Below, one piece after another: positions 9,091-22,700 of a DNA stretch of 25,784 nucleotides; the stretch's first letter is position 1, and each line of letters opens with the position of its first letter. Under the pieces are notes generated by a model, which was not told the origin of the DNA, ran no database searches, and saw only the letters and a program-made list of their open reading frames with translations. Position numbers and translations under genes: made by a program. The stretch is from a virus. The stretch covers positions 1-25,784 of IMG/VR virus record IMGVR_UViG_3300030328_004553; one strand, written 5' to 3'.

Positions 9091-10680
9091 TTAGAATTCC
9101 AGAATAATTTTAATGTCTTCTTTTTGTCGAATATTACGGGTAATTTCTTCTCTATTATCAATATAAAGAATATCCCCAGATGTTTTATTTATCTCGGAAT
9201 CTGCAAGACCACCTGTAAAATAAACTCCCAAATCAATTTCTTTTGATCCTGAAGTCATTGTACGGCCTGTAAAAGCAGTAGCAACATTGACATAATTTAC
9301 ACTGGTAAATGTAATCTTGGAACTTGAAGATTCAAAAGGTAAAACTTTAGCTTCAGTACTAATACCAATATAGTCTGTTTGATTTCCTGTTGTAGGATTA
9401 TAATATAGTGAACGATCTTGATAATACTTCAGAACACTAGTTTCTTTATCATAGGATGCAATATATCCTTTAGCGGTTCCACCAGTTACAACTTGTTCTA
9501 TTTCAGAGCCAATAGCGGGAGTATCAGACCAATATCCCGTTCCTCCTTCTGTATCACCATCATCTAATTTTATAGCTCCTAAAGAAGAGTATTCACTAGA
9601 TGTATATGTGGATCCTATAGAAGTATAAGTTGATGGATTCTTTACAATTCCAACTTGTGCAAATTTTGTACTTACTGGGAAATCTTTAGTTGAATCGTCA
9701 AATCTTGCATATACTAAAACTCTATCAGCACCCAATTCTTTATAAATGTCATATCCATGACCTCTTGAAGGCGGAATAATGACAATTAAATCTGCATAGG
9801 TAGTTGGAACACCAGTTGGTTGAGCATCACCTAAATCTACTACACCATAAGTATATCCACTTCCACCTGCCGTTATTACTGCAGATGTAATTTTACCACC
9901 AGCAACCGTTATAGAAGCTTTAGCACCTGTACCATCACCTAATATATCTACATTATAAGGTCCTCCATTGTTATACCCGTCTCCCGCATTTTTAATATAT
10001 ATTGTTTTTATTTGATTAAAATTAACTGTAGAATCACCTGCTTCCCTAACACTTTGTATTTGAGAATTAGTGGTTGTTTCCCAGTTATTAGGAACTACAA
10101 TATATTCAGTAGAATCAAATTTAATAATATCACTAGGAGATACTGAAAAAAGAAATTTCCAAATATAACCATCCGCACCTGCAGCAAATGGTTCTAAATC
10201 AGTAGAGGTGGGTTCAAATTTAGAATTAACACCATCAAGATCTTCACCAGAAGATCCATTTTTTATACAAATATAAACATTAAAATCACTATTAATTACA
10301 TAATAATTTGCATCATACAATCTTGCAGTATCTGAAACTGGAGCTTTATTGTTAACACTATAATCTTGCCTATACATATCATAGGCAGTATTAACCTTCC
10401 ATTGTACTTTCCTTACAACTCTTCTAATATTGGTACTATTAATCTTTTTTCCAAAAAGAGAAGTACTTCCATATTGCCATTCATAACTGAAATTGTCAAT
10501 GGGATTTGGAGGGCCAGAAGCAGCAGTATTCCAATCTGATGTTCTACCAAACCCAGGGTTTGGTGTTGTAGGATTACTAAGACCTAGAAATACATAATAA
10601 GAATTATTAGTATCTAGTACAGAATCTACAAAATTACCAGCGTTAGATATTCTAAATTGATCTGTGACTACAGCAGACAT
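9091..10680 (-). CDS. 8: baseplate wedge protein gp8
   Basis: At 529 residues this is longer than T4 gp8 (334 aa). The N-terminal part has features typical of gp8 in marine T4-like phages: ISNAGNFVDS-VLD (11-23), YYVFLGLS (28-35), YDMYRQDY (100-107), NYYVINSDFNVYICIKNG (125-142) and DGYIWKFLFSVSPSDIIKF (170-188). Residues about 235-285 form two G-x-G-Y beta repeats (AGDGYNNGG, then AGGSGYTYGVVDL) that probably account for part of the extra length. T4 gp8 is a dimer that binds gp10, gp7 and gp6 on the outside of the wedge. The gene lies after the giant gp7-slot gene, matching the T4 order 6-7-8. It has its own late promoter at 10698-10705 and no Shine-Dalgarno in its short leader. Confidence 0.85.
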   Translation of the reverse strand: MSAVVTDQFRISNAGNFVDSVLDTNNSYYVFLGLSNPTTPNPGFGRTSDWNTAASGPPNPIDNFSYEWQYGSTSLFGKKINSTNIRRVVRKVQWKVNTAYDMYRQDYSVNNKAPVSDTARLYDANYYVINSDFNVYICIKNGSSGEDLDGVNSKFEPTSTDLEPFAAGADGYIWKFLFSVSPSDIIKFDSTEYIVVPNNWETTTNSQIQSVREAGDSTVNFNQIKTIYIKNAGDGYNNGGPYNVDILGDGTGAKASITVAGGKITSAVITAGGSGYTYGVVDLGDAQPTGVPTTYADLIVIIPPSRGHGYDIYKELGADRVLVYARFDDSTKDFPVSTKFAQVGIVKNPSTYTSIGSTYTSSEYSSLGAIKLDDGDTEGGTGYWSDTPAIGSEIEQVVTGGTAKGYIASYDKETSVLKYYQDRSLYYNPTTGNQTDYIGISTEAKVLPFESSSSKITFTSVNYVNVATAFTGRTMTSGSKEIDLGVYFTGGLADSEINKTSGDILYIDNREEITRNIRQKEDIKIILEF

Positions 10681-10697
10681 ATTAATTAGTTTTTAGG

Positions 10698-10705
10698 TAT
10701 TTATA
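10698..10705 (-). promoter_or_regulatory. T4-type late promoter box (TATAAATA) for gp8
   Basis: An exact TATAAATA lies in the 31-nt gap between the giant gene and gp8 and ends 17 nt before the gp8 ATG. The spacing is identical to that of the gp25 promoter. With T4-like initiation the leader would be about 12 nt (AAACTAATTAAT) and has no Shine-Dalgarno. Confidence 0.85.
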
Positions 10706-10711
10706 AGAGTA

Positions 10712-13700
10712 TTATGAATAGAAGGGATCGAGAGCTCCAGTATCTCTCAATCCACTTGATCGACGTTGAATCGTTGGGAAAGTAGTTAATCCAGAATTAA
10801 TAGTCAATCCAGTTACTCCTAATGCTATAGGTTCATTACTTCTTGTAAAGGAACCACCTAGTCTACCCCAAGAGAATCTACCAATAGAATCCATAGAACT
10901 ACCAGTACTCGCCAATCCCACTACAGTTGTATCAGATTTTATATTACATGTAATAATTCCAGCAGTACCAGAATTCCATATATGATTAATATTGTAAATA
11001 TTATCCAAGAAAGTAGTTCCAATACCAACCACTTCACTATCAGAATCAAATATTGAAGTAACTCCTGTTCCTACAGTAGTATTAGTAATATAAATTGGAT
11101 AATTAATATTTAAGTCAGAATAACTTGAAGCAAACAAACTAAATTTGAGTGCTAATGGAACACCATCACCTGTGGTTGTACCAATTCCAGTAATAATTCC
11201 AGAGAAACCTTTAACAGAAGTAATATTTCCAATTAATTCTGAAGTAAATGTAGGAAGAGTTACTAAAACATTAGGAGCAGCAGTTGCTGTATATCCAAAT
11301 CCTTGAGCAGTTATTTCGGTTGAAGTAATAGAACCATCAGTTATAGTTGCTGTTCCTGTTGCAGTTGGATTTGCAGTAGTTCCAATACCTGTAGTTGGAA
11401 TTCCTATTGATAGCGAAGTGGTTGCCCCTAAATATCCACTACCACCACTTACAATATCAAGTGAAGAAATAGTACCTGCAGTAGATACTATAGCAGTAAT
11501 AGCAGCTGAAACACGTGTGACACTGTTATCTACCACTCTTCCACTAATGGGTGAAGATCCTGAAATTTCTCCTTCTTCATCAAAGAATGAAGCATCATCA
11601 ACAAATATTTCAGTATCAGTGGTTGTAAGACTACCAATAATTTTTGCAGTAGGGAATATTAAAGGTTCTAGAGAAGGGCGAGATTTGTAAACCACTTCAC
11701 CATTTATTATTCTATCTACTTTTTGTTTTGTCCAATTTAATGTTTTTTCTTCACTTGTAATACCTACTCCTTTATAGAGATTAGTTTCTATAATATCAGT
11801 AGCAGTAATGGCAGTAGCGACACGAGACTGTTGGTTTTCAACACTATTCAAAATCTTATCTAATTGAACCGTATCTCCAATTTTTAAAGATGGATATACA
11901 TTTGTTATCGTTTCAGTATCAGTTCCACTACTTCCACGATAGAAGAATATAGAAACTTCATCGTCTGCTTTTGGTGCTTCTCTAAACGCAAAGGATGTAC
12001 CTCCATCAAAGAGATAAGAAACACCTGGTTCTTGTATCACACCATTTATAATAATCAATAAACAATTAGCAAGATTTACTCCAGCAAAACTAGTTTCTGC
12101 TTCAATTTGGAAACTTAAAAGTTCATTATCATATCTTAATTCAAATCTCTTTCTAGATCCATCTTGCAAACTCTTAATAGAATCAATATAATCAAATTGA
12201 CCGAATTGCCAAGCAGCAAAATTATCATTATAAGTTTCTAAGACTGTTAATTCAAAAGGAACTATTGGAGAAGATAAACTAGCATCAGTTACTAATCCTA
12301 CAGGAGTAAAGACATCTCCTTTTTTAAATCCATATCCCTCTCTAGCAATTTCCCATTTAGGAACCTCAAAATAAGTAGAAGCACTACTAACAGTAGAACT
12401 AGCACTAACGTCTACATTTAATAATAAACCCACTCCAGTCTCCGTAGTGGCACCTATACCTAATCTAGAAACACCAGTAACTGAAAGGTTAGTATAAGAT
12501 GCTTCAGGGATATCTAAATATGGATTAGTGTAATTCGTACCTGCTGCTCCAATAGCAAAGGATAGAGTACCACCAGCACCTACTGTGGCTGTAACCTGTC
12601 CACCTGATCCTACACTGGATCCAACTTTGACGGTAAGGGTATCATCATCATAAGAAATAATTGAGGTTACAACACCTGCCACTGGATCAGTAGGTCTAGG
12701 ATAAGAATGTTCAGTAGCATAATCATCTTTAGAGCACTTAAATATCAAAGAATTAGTTCTAATTCCGACATTATCAGATGTTGTTAATCCATGAGCAGGA
12801 ACAGTTAAAGATAACTCCCCAGTTGTTGGAATATATGATGCAGATGTTGCGGTTAAAGCTGTACCAGCCCAATTAGTAACATATAAGGTTGTAGAAGCAC
12901 CACTTACAAACGTATGATCATATGAGACATCTGTTACCCCTATAGAAATAGTAGATCCTGTATATCCTGAACCAATAGTTGCATTTCCATACCAAGGCAT
13001 TACAGATCCACCACTATTATAAGTGTGAGGAATAGTACTAACGCCAACATTAGTAGTAAATGTATTGGTAGCTCCAATACCTAATATGCTATAATCAATA
13101 CTTGTACTTCCAAATCCTACAGGTGATTCTGGGAATATAGTTGTAGTAATACCAGATCCACTAGGACATGTAAATGCCAAACCAGATAATTTAACTTGAG
13201 CAATAATACCTGCCTCAAAATTATGTTCTTGTTGTGTAGTAATTTCCAATACACCAGTTTCATTATTATAAGATGAAGTACTAATAGCAAGAGCAGGGCC
13301 TGTAGTAGCAATACCCACAACATTAGTAATACCACCATTAGAATCTTTTTCTAGGTATGCACGTGCTCCTACTGCTGGTGCATACCCCAATCCTGGTGTA
13401 GATCCTAAAGAAATAATTAAACCGCCTCTGGGCAATTCATTTTGATTTACATCAATATCACTAATAATCACGGGATCATCAGTAGAGGTCCTAATACCTG
13501 TAAATCTTACACTACTTATTCCACTTGTTACATCTTCTTGAATTTCGAAATTATTGGAAGGATTATTCTCCGCAGTAGGTGATTGGAAAATATTACTAAT
13601 TAATAATAATCCATTACCTCCAGTTGTTCCTAATCCTACAGTATTAACTCCTGCATTTGTTAAAGTATATGTTTCCCCTATTCCAGTAAATTGATCTGAA

Positions 13701-16700
13701 ATGTCATCATAAACCTGATTAGTACTATAATCTTCTCTCAAATAAACTCTTCCCCCAAAATCAGAAGTAGCATAATTTAAATTGCTAGAATTCTTAATTA
13801 ATTGAGGATTTCCTTTAGGAGCATCGGTAAACCATATCTTCTCACCCTTAATATTATAAGATCCTCTATAAAGATTAATAGTTGATGAATTTGTATGATT
13901 GGTTGATCCAGATCCAATAAATCCTCTTTCAACTTCTACAAGATTTGTAGATCCCACACCAGTTATTGGACCAACAGTAGTTGTTCCAACACCAACATTA
14001 ATAACCTTCATATATTCATTATCGATTTTTAATATATCTGAAGTAGTTAATGATGAAATTCCACTTAGAGAGAAAGTAGTTCTTGAAGTACTAATTCCAG
14101 TACTAGCATCATCAGTATTATTCTGTAGAGTAAATGATATAGGTACAAAAGCAATTGGAGACTGAATTACATTATCAATCGTAATAATAGATTTTGTATT
14201 ACTCTTAGCCATTTCAAATTGATGATTATTTCCTGTTCCTATTCCAACAAAAGTAACAGCACTTCCACCTCTAGTTGTCGATATCTGGAAAGTATCAGCA
14301 CTATCTCTAATAGCAAAAACTGTAGATGGAAGTTCATCAACAGCTCCTGTAGAACTTTGATATAGCATTGGAGTTGACCCTACACCAACAAAAGTAGATC
14401 CAGGAGTATAAATCAATTCTTCATCTGTTCTAAAGTAATGATTGTCTATATTAAATTTATTACCATTAAGTGAAATAATAGTTGATTGAGCAGGATTAAA
14501 TTTCTTTGCAAAAATAGGAGTATTACCCGACTTTAATATAAAATTAGTTTTATTAATTCTAGAACCATTAGTAGCATTATAAGCATATAAATTAAAGGAT
14601 TCTACTGCTGAACCATATGTTAAATCTGGGATAGCGTCACTGGAAAAATCAGTCTCCGTATAAAAAACTTTATTTAAAGAAGAAACCTGAATATTATCAG
14701 TTATAAATTCAGTCTCAGGATAGAACTTTAATACAAAGTTACTAGAATCATATTCAGCACCAAAAGTTCCAATTCCTAAGCGTGTATCAATTTCGACATC
14801 CCCTGCATTAGAAAGAATTGGACCAGGTTGAATATAAACATCTGTACCATCATGACTCATCTTAATTTGATGAAGAGCTCTAGTAGATCCAACACTAACT
14901 TCAACTATAGAATTATTTGCATCAAATAGATTTTTATCTATTGCAACAGCAGTAGTAGTTCCTACTCCCACCGCATAATTTGATTGATAAACTAAACTCC
15001 TTTCAGAACCTGCAGGTTCATTAAAAGATGAAAATCTGTAGATATCAGTTCCAGTTGAAGTTGATCCAAAACCAACTACATTGGAACTATATGCAATTTT
15101 ATCAGTTAAATCATTTACATACTGTAAAGAAAATGTTGATCCAGTCAAATCCCCTTTAAATGATCCCATTAAAGTTTCAGAATAACCAGTTATTTCACTA
15201 TGAGTATCTGCAAAATAATCTGCAATATAAGTATCAGTTCCATCATGAGTAACATACAATTCAACATAGTTCATCTGAGATGTTGTCTGATTAACTAGAT
15301 GTGTTTTTACATATAGTGAATTATATTTCGTAGAATCTACACTTATAATAGAAGTAGTAGTAACCCCAAGAACACTATCGACTGTAGCTATTCCAACAGC
15401 TCCTGTAATATCAATAAATCCTACCGACTGAGTTCCAATACCTGTATTATTTAAAAAATCCAAATCAAGTGCTTTAATATCATAATCAAAATCAACACTA
15501 TTGGGTAAAGGAGTAAATCTTAAATAACGAGTACCTAATCCAGTAGTTTCAATACTAAATGATCCGATAGGCCCTTCATCCTCTAAATCACCTTTTTGTA
15601 AAAAGATAGAATTGGATCCAGTATTTAATATTACTATCTCTGTAAGTTGAACATCAGTATTATTTTCATTACCAATTTTAAATAAAATATTTTTAAATGA
15701 TACATTAGAATCTATTTCTAAAATATTAAGATAATCTGTTAACTCACTTGATAAATTAGAGAACTGATCTTGAATATTATCAATTTTTAAAACTTCATTA
15801 CTTTTTGCTAAAGTATATGCAGTAAAAACTTTATTTGGTGTTTTTATAGAATTGGAAGCATTTCCCGATCCTAAATCTAAAGCATATGCATAATTATAAA
15901 TTGTATCTACCCTATTATCTCCAATAACATCCCTAATAGAAAGTGAGAAATCCGTACTCCCTATTCCAACTAATGATGTTGATGTAATTCCCGTATTAGC
16001 AAAATTCTTAAGACCGCTAGTATGAAGTAAAGAAGAAACAGGACTCCTTAATTGATCAAAAGTACGAGTACTCTGAACAGTATATGACATATTTTGATAA
16101 TAGTCATTATTAGGAGTAACTTGAGTATCTAGATTTAATGATCCAATATCATCAGACCACCCAATATCTTTCTTAACCATATAATTTACTGAGAATCTAC
16201 CCAAATTCTCAGTTATATTATTAATCTTAGCTGTAGTACCTGAATCTTTTCCTGTTATTATTTCTCCAATACTTAATCTGTAAGTACCAGAGACTTTAAT
16301 ATAATCACTTTCAGTACTTGTAATAATTAAGTCTCTTTCAATATCATTAGATATTATTTTTTCACCTGTATTAAAGAAAGATGGAATTAAATTAGCTACA
16401 AATGTAGGATAATTAGTCTTGTTTATAATAGAAGCTACGTTAGATTGATCTGTAACTGCTATACCAGGATTGGTACTTATTCCTGCTAAATCTATAGTGA
16501 CTGAATCATTACTTCCACTTGCAGCTACCGTATATCCACTAACCCTAGCAAATCTATATCCAAAATCGGGAGAATTAAATCCTGTACCACCAGAACTAAC
16601 AGGATCATATTGTACGATATTTTCAATAAATACCTCATCACCAACCGTGAAAGGTGCGATTCCAAATCCTGCTGAAGGGGTGTTTATAAAACATGTAAAT

Positions 16701-19700
16701 ATTCCAGTTGAATTGGAAGAAATTGTACTAATAGAAACTCCATTAGTATTTTCTATAGCAAATAATTCTATTCCACCACTTGGAAGACCACTTGGAAGAA
16801 CTGTAGGATTAATATTAGTTATTGTATTATTAGTTAATTCTGCTTCTAGCAAACCACCCTCAATTATCTCTCTTGTAGTAGGATTAACCATTCTAATAAG
16901 AGGAGGAGTTAAATAATCATTTCCACCAAAAGTTACTGTAATAACACCTATCGTATTAGAATTTTCAATAATAATAAGTGGGGAAATAAAAGCAGCAGGT
17001 TGTAATGTCTTATCAGAAGAATATTCAAATCCCTCATTAATAATTCTTACCTTATTGGAATTACCCACATTTGTTGACGTGGCCACAAGAGATCCACCTG
17101 TTCCTTCCGTAGAAGAAGATCCAACAAAATTAGGTAATTTTTTATAATTAATTCCACCCGATAAAATACTGACATTATTAATACCACCCCTTGCAGTTAA
17201 AGAAGAAGTAGTATACTCTAACGAATCACATTCAGAAGATGTATAAGATAATTTTTCAGGTATTTCTTTTAATGAAATATCAAAAGTAGTATTACCTATT
17301 CCGATAATATTATATGAAGAATTATAGGAACTATCAGTAAAGACTATTTGAGAAGAATTGGGAGAAGTTGTATCTGTAGTACTAATAAATCCTGATTTTT
17401 CTAGATTATAATATAATTTTTGTGGAAATGTGGTACTATAATTAATAGTAGAAGTTGCATTGGTAGAAACTCCTATAGTTCCAACATCTACAACATCAAA
17501 TATTGTAGAAGAAGTAGAAACAAATTCATTCTTAAACTCCTTATCATAATATAAATTAAATTTATAATCCTCCAATGAAGAATGAGATAAATCAAAAACT
17601 AAATTATTATTTTTTAGAACTAAAAGTTGTGGGTTTACTTGTGAAATAATTTGATCAACTCCACCAGTAGATCCAATCCCTATAGTAACTGGGGGCTCAC
17701 TCTTTACATCAACTGAAGTTGCTGATAATTTTATTATATTTTCATTAACTTTATAAACATAATAACTTTGTGAAGATATTCCACTTGGGAAAAGATCAGC
17801 AGAATATGCTATTTTATCTCCAGTTTTTAATCCATGAGAGCTTAAAGTTAATTCATTGGTAGTTGTATTAATACCTGTAGAGTTAAATCCTATAGGGTTA
17901 ACTAAAATATAACCTGTATCATCTTGCCTCTCTAAAACAACTGCTGTAGAAGTTCCAATACCCACAGATAAATTTGGTTTGATAGTTAAATCAATAATAT
18001 CTCCTCTCTCTAAACTGTGAGAAGTTGATAATGATACTGTTGACTTAATTCTTTCTACTTTTCCTGTTACTTGCAAATAATTAGATTCAAAAGAATAATT
18101 ATCATAATTATCACCACCACTACGGAAATAAACATCCGAGAACATGGTTCCAATACCAGTTTTTATTCCAATCCTATTTGCAGATTTATCAGACACATAT
18201 ACTGTAGAAGGTAGTGTAAAGGTAGAACTTGTAGGTGAAGTTGAAATTGAAATATTTCCAGTCGTTCCAGCTGAATAACTTATTTGTTCATTTTCAGTGA
18301 AAGGATGATTTTCAAGATAAATTTGCTGAGTAGGAATATCTCTAGTAACACTTACATCAGCAAAATCAAAGGTCATAGTAGAAGTTATTCCCGTTATTGT
18401 ACCAAAACCTATGGCTTTTGTAGGGTTAAAGAAAACTTTATTATTAACTTTAGAATCGAATATATTAACTGACCCTTTAATATTAAATGAATCGGGTATA
18501 AACGATACAGAAGAAGTGGCGGTATGAGATAATCCAATAGCACCTCTTTCAACTCTTAATAAATTGGTATTTCTATAAGCTTCTAACAATTTTAAGGTTT
18601 CATTTCCAATTTTAATACTACTTCCCACAGAAACATTCTCAGGAATCCTAGAAACCCATATTTCAGTACTTACACCCACTATGGATGAAACTGATCCAAG
18701 TGGATATGTCAAAGATGCCATTGAAGTAGTTAATCCCACCATATTAGGGCCATTTAATTCTGACAATTGAGTGGAAAGACCAGAAACTATAATATTATCG
18801 TTGTTTTCCCAATCATGAGATGGTATTATATTAACTTTTACATTTTGACCGCCTATCCACGTAAATACTACATCACTATAAGAACTAGTGGCAGTGCTTA
18901 CATTTACAACATCTTTACCTTTTAATGATGAAACTCTAGAAATTAATCCACTACCATTGGTACCAGTATCATCAAATATTAAGGAATCATTAATTTTATA
19001 ATTATCACCTGAAGAAATTACCGATAATTTATCAATTGAACCAGATGATACGGATTCTATAATAGCTTTTTGTCTTGAAATCTCATTTGTCTCAATTATA
19101 AAATCATTATCAGCATTTTTATCAGAAACTTTATAAGGAAATGTGTTTCTAATGAGATCAGATTCTGAAAAATCAAAAGATTGATCAATATTTTGACTTA
19201 ATGGTACAGATCTATAAGAATCACCAATAAAATAAGGGAATTTTGGTACTATAGGAGCAACACTATCATCTACAGTTGCAAAATATGCATAAATTCCATC
19301 AGGGAATTCGGGAGTTTTACCAAATCTTCCATTATTTCGATCTAAATCTCCAGCATTAGTAAATTTATAGTCTTCTACAAAAAATCCAGCTTCAAAAGTA
19401 GTAGTTGAAGGTCTATCAAAAATATTAGAAGTGTCAATTTCATAACCTGGTTCTAATTTTTTTACTGAAGATGCAGTAGTTGGGTCAGGATATCCATAAG
19501 GACCATAAATGGGGTTACCATCATAGGCCCATCCAATAATTTTAGAAGCAACTGTAGCATCTTCATTGAATGAATCTATATAATTTTGAGTATACCCACT
19601 CACACTATACCCTAAATCATTAGTAGTTTTTAACAATAATTCACTACTTTGATATTTTTTACTTATATCAATACTTAATGGTCTTACATTAACGTCAATT

Positions 19701-22700
19701 AAGGCATTTTTTCCTGCTGCAACAACACTTATGGAGGTATCTAAACTTGAATATCCAATTCCTGGATTAATAACCTCTACACTAGATATTCTATTATTAA
19801 TAATAATAGGTCGTAAGGAAGCTCCACTACCTTTACCACTAGAATCGATAACATTTACGGATGGAACTGAGAAATATTGTTCACCACCATACTGAAGATT
19901 AACAGAATCAATTCTACCATTCACTATTATGGGTTCTAATTGAGCATTTTTACCCGTTTTTATAGAAATTATTGGTTTATTTTCAAAATTTAATATAGAA
20001 GAACCATATCCAGTCCCAGTTTCATAAAGATAAGCATCAATAATAGATCCTCTTACCGTTGGAGTAAGAATTACCGTTTCTACAAGTTGAGTAGTGGTTC
20101 CAAATCCTACAGGAGCATAGTCTAAAGACACTACAATGTCTGGATAAGCAAAATTATGATAACCAGTTCCAGTAGATCCCAAACTTACATAATTTTTTGA
20201 TATATAATTGCTTCTTATTGTTCCTCCAACCCCTGCATCAGTCAATTTAAAGGAATTATCATCAATTTTATTGATTTGATATTGATTTGTAGTTGTCAAT
20301 CCTGCAATAGATGTTCCAGTAGTGGAATATTCTACTATTTCACCCTCTCCAAACCCGTGATTATCAAAATTAACAGTATTATAAGCACTCGAAATACCAC
20401 TAGGTTTAACAATTAACTTTCTATTTGTAAATTTACCTCCATTTACAACTTCTATAGCAGTAATTGAAGTTTGATTGGGAAGAGTTGTAAATTGATGTAT
20501 CCCTGCAAGACTTGTCGTACCAAATCCTACAGTATTAATACCCGTTATAGAGTCATTAAGGGAAGAATATAATTGAATAGTATCATTATTAATAACATTT
20601 ACAAAATAAAATGAATTATTAACTAAAGAAGAAACTCCTATGCCAAGGCCTATTCCACTATTTCCATTAGACTTATAAATTACCTGTTGATTGTTCTTAA
20701 ATCTATGATTTTCAAGAAATGTAATTTGATCTGTGGTATTATTAACTCCTCCAGAATTAAGAGTTGACCTAGCATCAAAATTAACACTTCTAGATTTCTT
20801 AATAATTACTGGATTTAATACCGCATTACTATTTCCACCAGTAACACCAATAGATACCACTCTTTCAATATCAAATCCTTGAGGATCTACATCAATTTTT
20901 GTAATTGGACCACTAACTACGGGTTGTAATAATGCTGTAATACCAATACCTGATGCAATATCTATTTTAGGAAGATTAATAACATCATAATCACTTCCTT
21001 CATTTAAAATACTTATATTTTCTAATGGGCCATAATAAATTTTATCATTAGATTTATAGTTAGTAATCTCCACTCCATTAATTAACATTCCAATGGATCC
21101 TGGAGATGTCTCAACTTGAGTTCCTCTATTAAGAGTTGATTCTAAAGAAAACTTTTTAAGTAATTTCTGAGGTCCTATTACATCTATTTTCTGAGAATCT
21201 AAAGTAAATCTATGCCCACCAGTATTAATACCACTACTACTAGATGGAACATTTAATTCTATAAAATTAGTACCATCTACAAAAGCTCTAGATGTATATA
21301 ACTTCATCTCTTTTGTAGTAGTTCCTATTCCAACATAATAAGATCCTGTATCTAATCCAATATAAGGAGTTTGCCATGAGTCAGGTTCATAATAAACCTT
21401 ATCACCATTTATAAATTTTAGATTATTATTAAATTGAAGAGTTTTATAATTATTAGTTAAAAGATTCTTCTCTGTTAATCCAGTTGCTACAACAGATTCT
21501 ATATTAATTGCTATAGTATTAATATAATTGGATGTACTAAGTCCACTTCTTCCTGATGGTAAGGAATTGGATGCAATATAAGCAGTATTAGCACTACCCA
21601 CATACAAATTCTGAACATCAGAAAGTATAGTTCCATCTTTTAAGGGTACTATATCACTAAAAGCAGTATTAATTCTTCTTCTAATATCATATATTCCCTC
21701 TTCCAATTCTACAATATTGGTATTAACACTTAAAGTTATAACTCTATCATCAATACCATTAACTTTAAGATTTCCATCTCCACCAAATACCACATTATTT
21801 GAATTAGATTCGAGTATTTCAACCTTATCATCTATTTTAAGACTTGATCTATCAATATCTCCCTTAGTTGTACAAGTAGCATTGTTTATACTCTCTAAAT
21901 TAAATCTTACACTAGTATTGTATATCCATGAATTTGCAAAAATTTCTTTGGAAGTCTTATTAGTAGCAGGATTTTCAATTAAATCCCCAATATTACTCAC
22001 ACTAATAATTTGACCTTCATCTATACTAAGATTTTTAGATACTTGATCAAAATCAGATAAAACTCCAGTCAGTCTTAACTTAACTTTTGTGCCATCAGTA
22101 TCACCATCCTCATATCCAAAATAGATATCATCATTTCTTATAACATCTGCAGTTTGTATTGATGCTCCAATACCTGTACATCCAAAAAACTGATTAATAC
22201 TCTTATTTGTATAACTAATGGATGTATTAACCCCAGAAATAATAGTACCTGTAGCTCCAAATCCTACAGTAGAATCAACCGCTATGGTGGAAGCTCCAGC
22301 AGCAACATTTACTAATACTTTAGATGCTGGTGTAATACTAAAATTACCTTGTATGGTTGATGCAGATTCATCATAACCCATAAAAAGTGAAATTTTATAA
22401 TATTGCTTATTTTCAGTTAAAGCTACTCCAACTCTAGTGAAAGGTTCTACTTCTGAAATAGATGCATTTGTACTTAAATCTGATTCTTTAAATATTGTTT
22501 GACCAACCAATTTAGAAGGATCACCAGAAATTAAATCTGCTATTATTATTTCTCTTCTAACAAAATCAGCTGAAGATGGCTTAAGTAAATAGTCCTCTAA
22601 ATTGATAACTTTAGGTGTTTCCCCATAAAGAACATTAAATAAGATTCTAAATGACTCATTTGTACCTTTTGACTCATATAATGATCTTGCATTCTTTATA

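Noticed and set aside
10681-10711. Possible terminator between the giant gene and gp8
   Set aside because: The 31-nt gap holds the late promoter and no GC-rich hairpin followed by a T run.
13117-13338. Minus-strand Leu/Val-rich open frame of 73 codons
   Set aside because: It is an out-of-frame reading inside the giant gene. The hydrophobic run comes from shifted GTT/ACT/GGT repeats and is not a membrane protein.
16470-16916. Plus-strand open frame of 148 codons
   Set aside because: It lies wholly antisense to the giant gene, whose frame is continuous there with clear module sequence. Its Pro/Leu/Val-rich composition is the mirror of G-x-G and S-T repeats, and it has no promoter or ribosome site.
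19700-20071. CRISPR-like or DNA-level repeat array
   Set aside because: The periodicity is in protein motifs within one open frame. The DNA copies are diverged and there are no constant repeat sequences with unique spacers.
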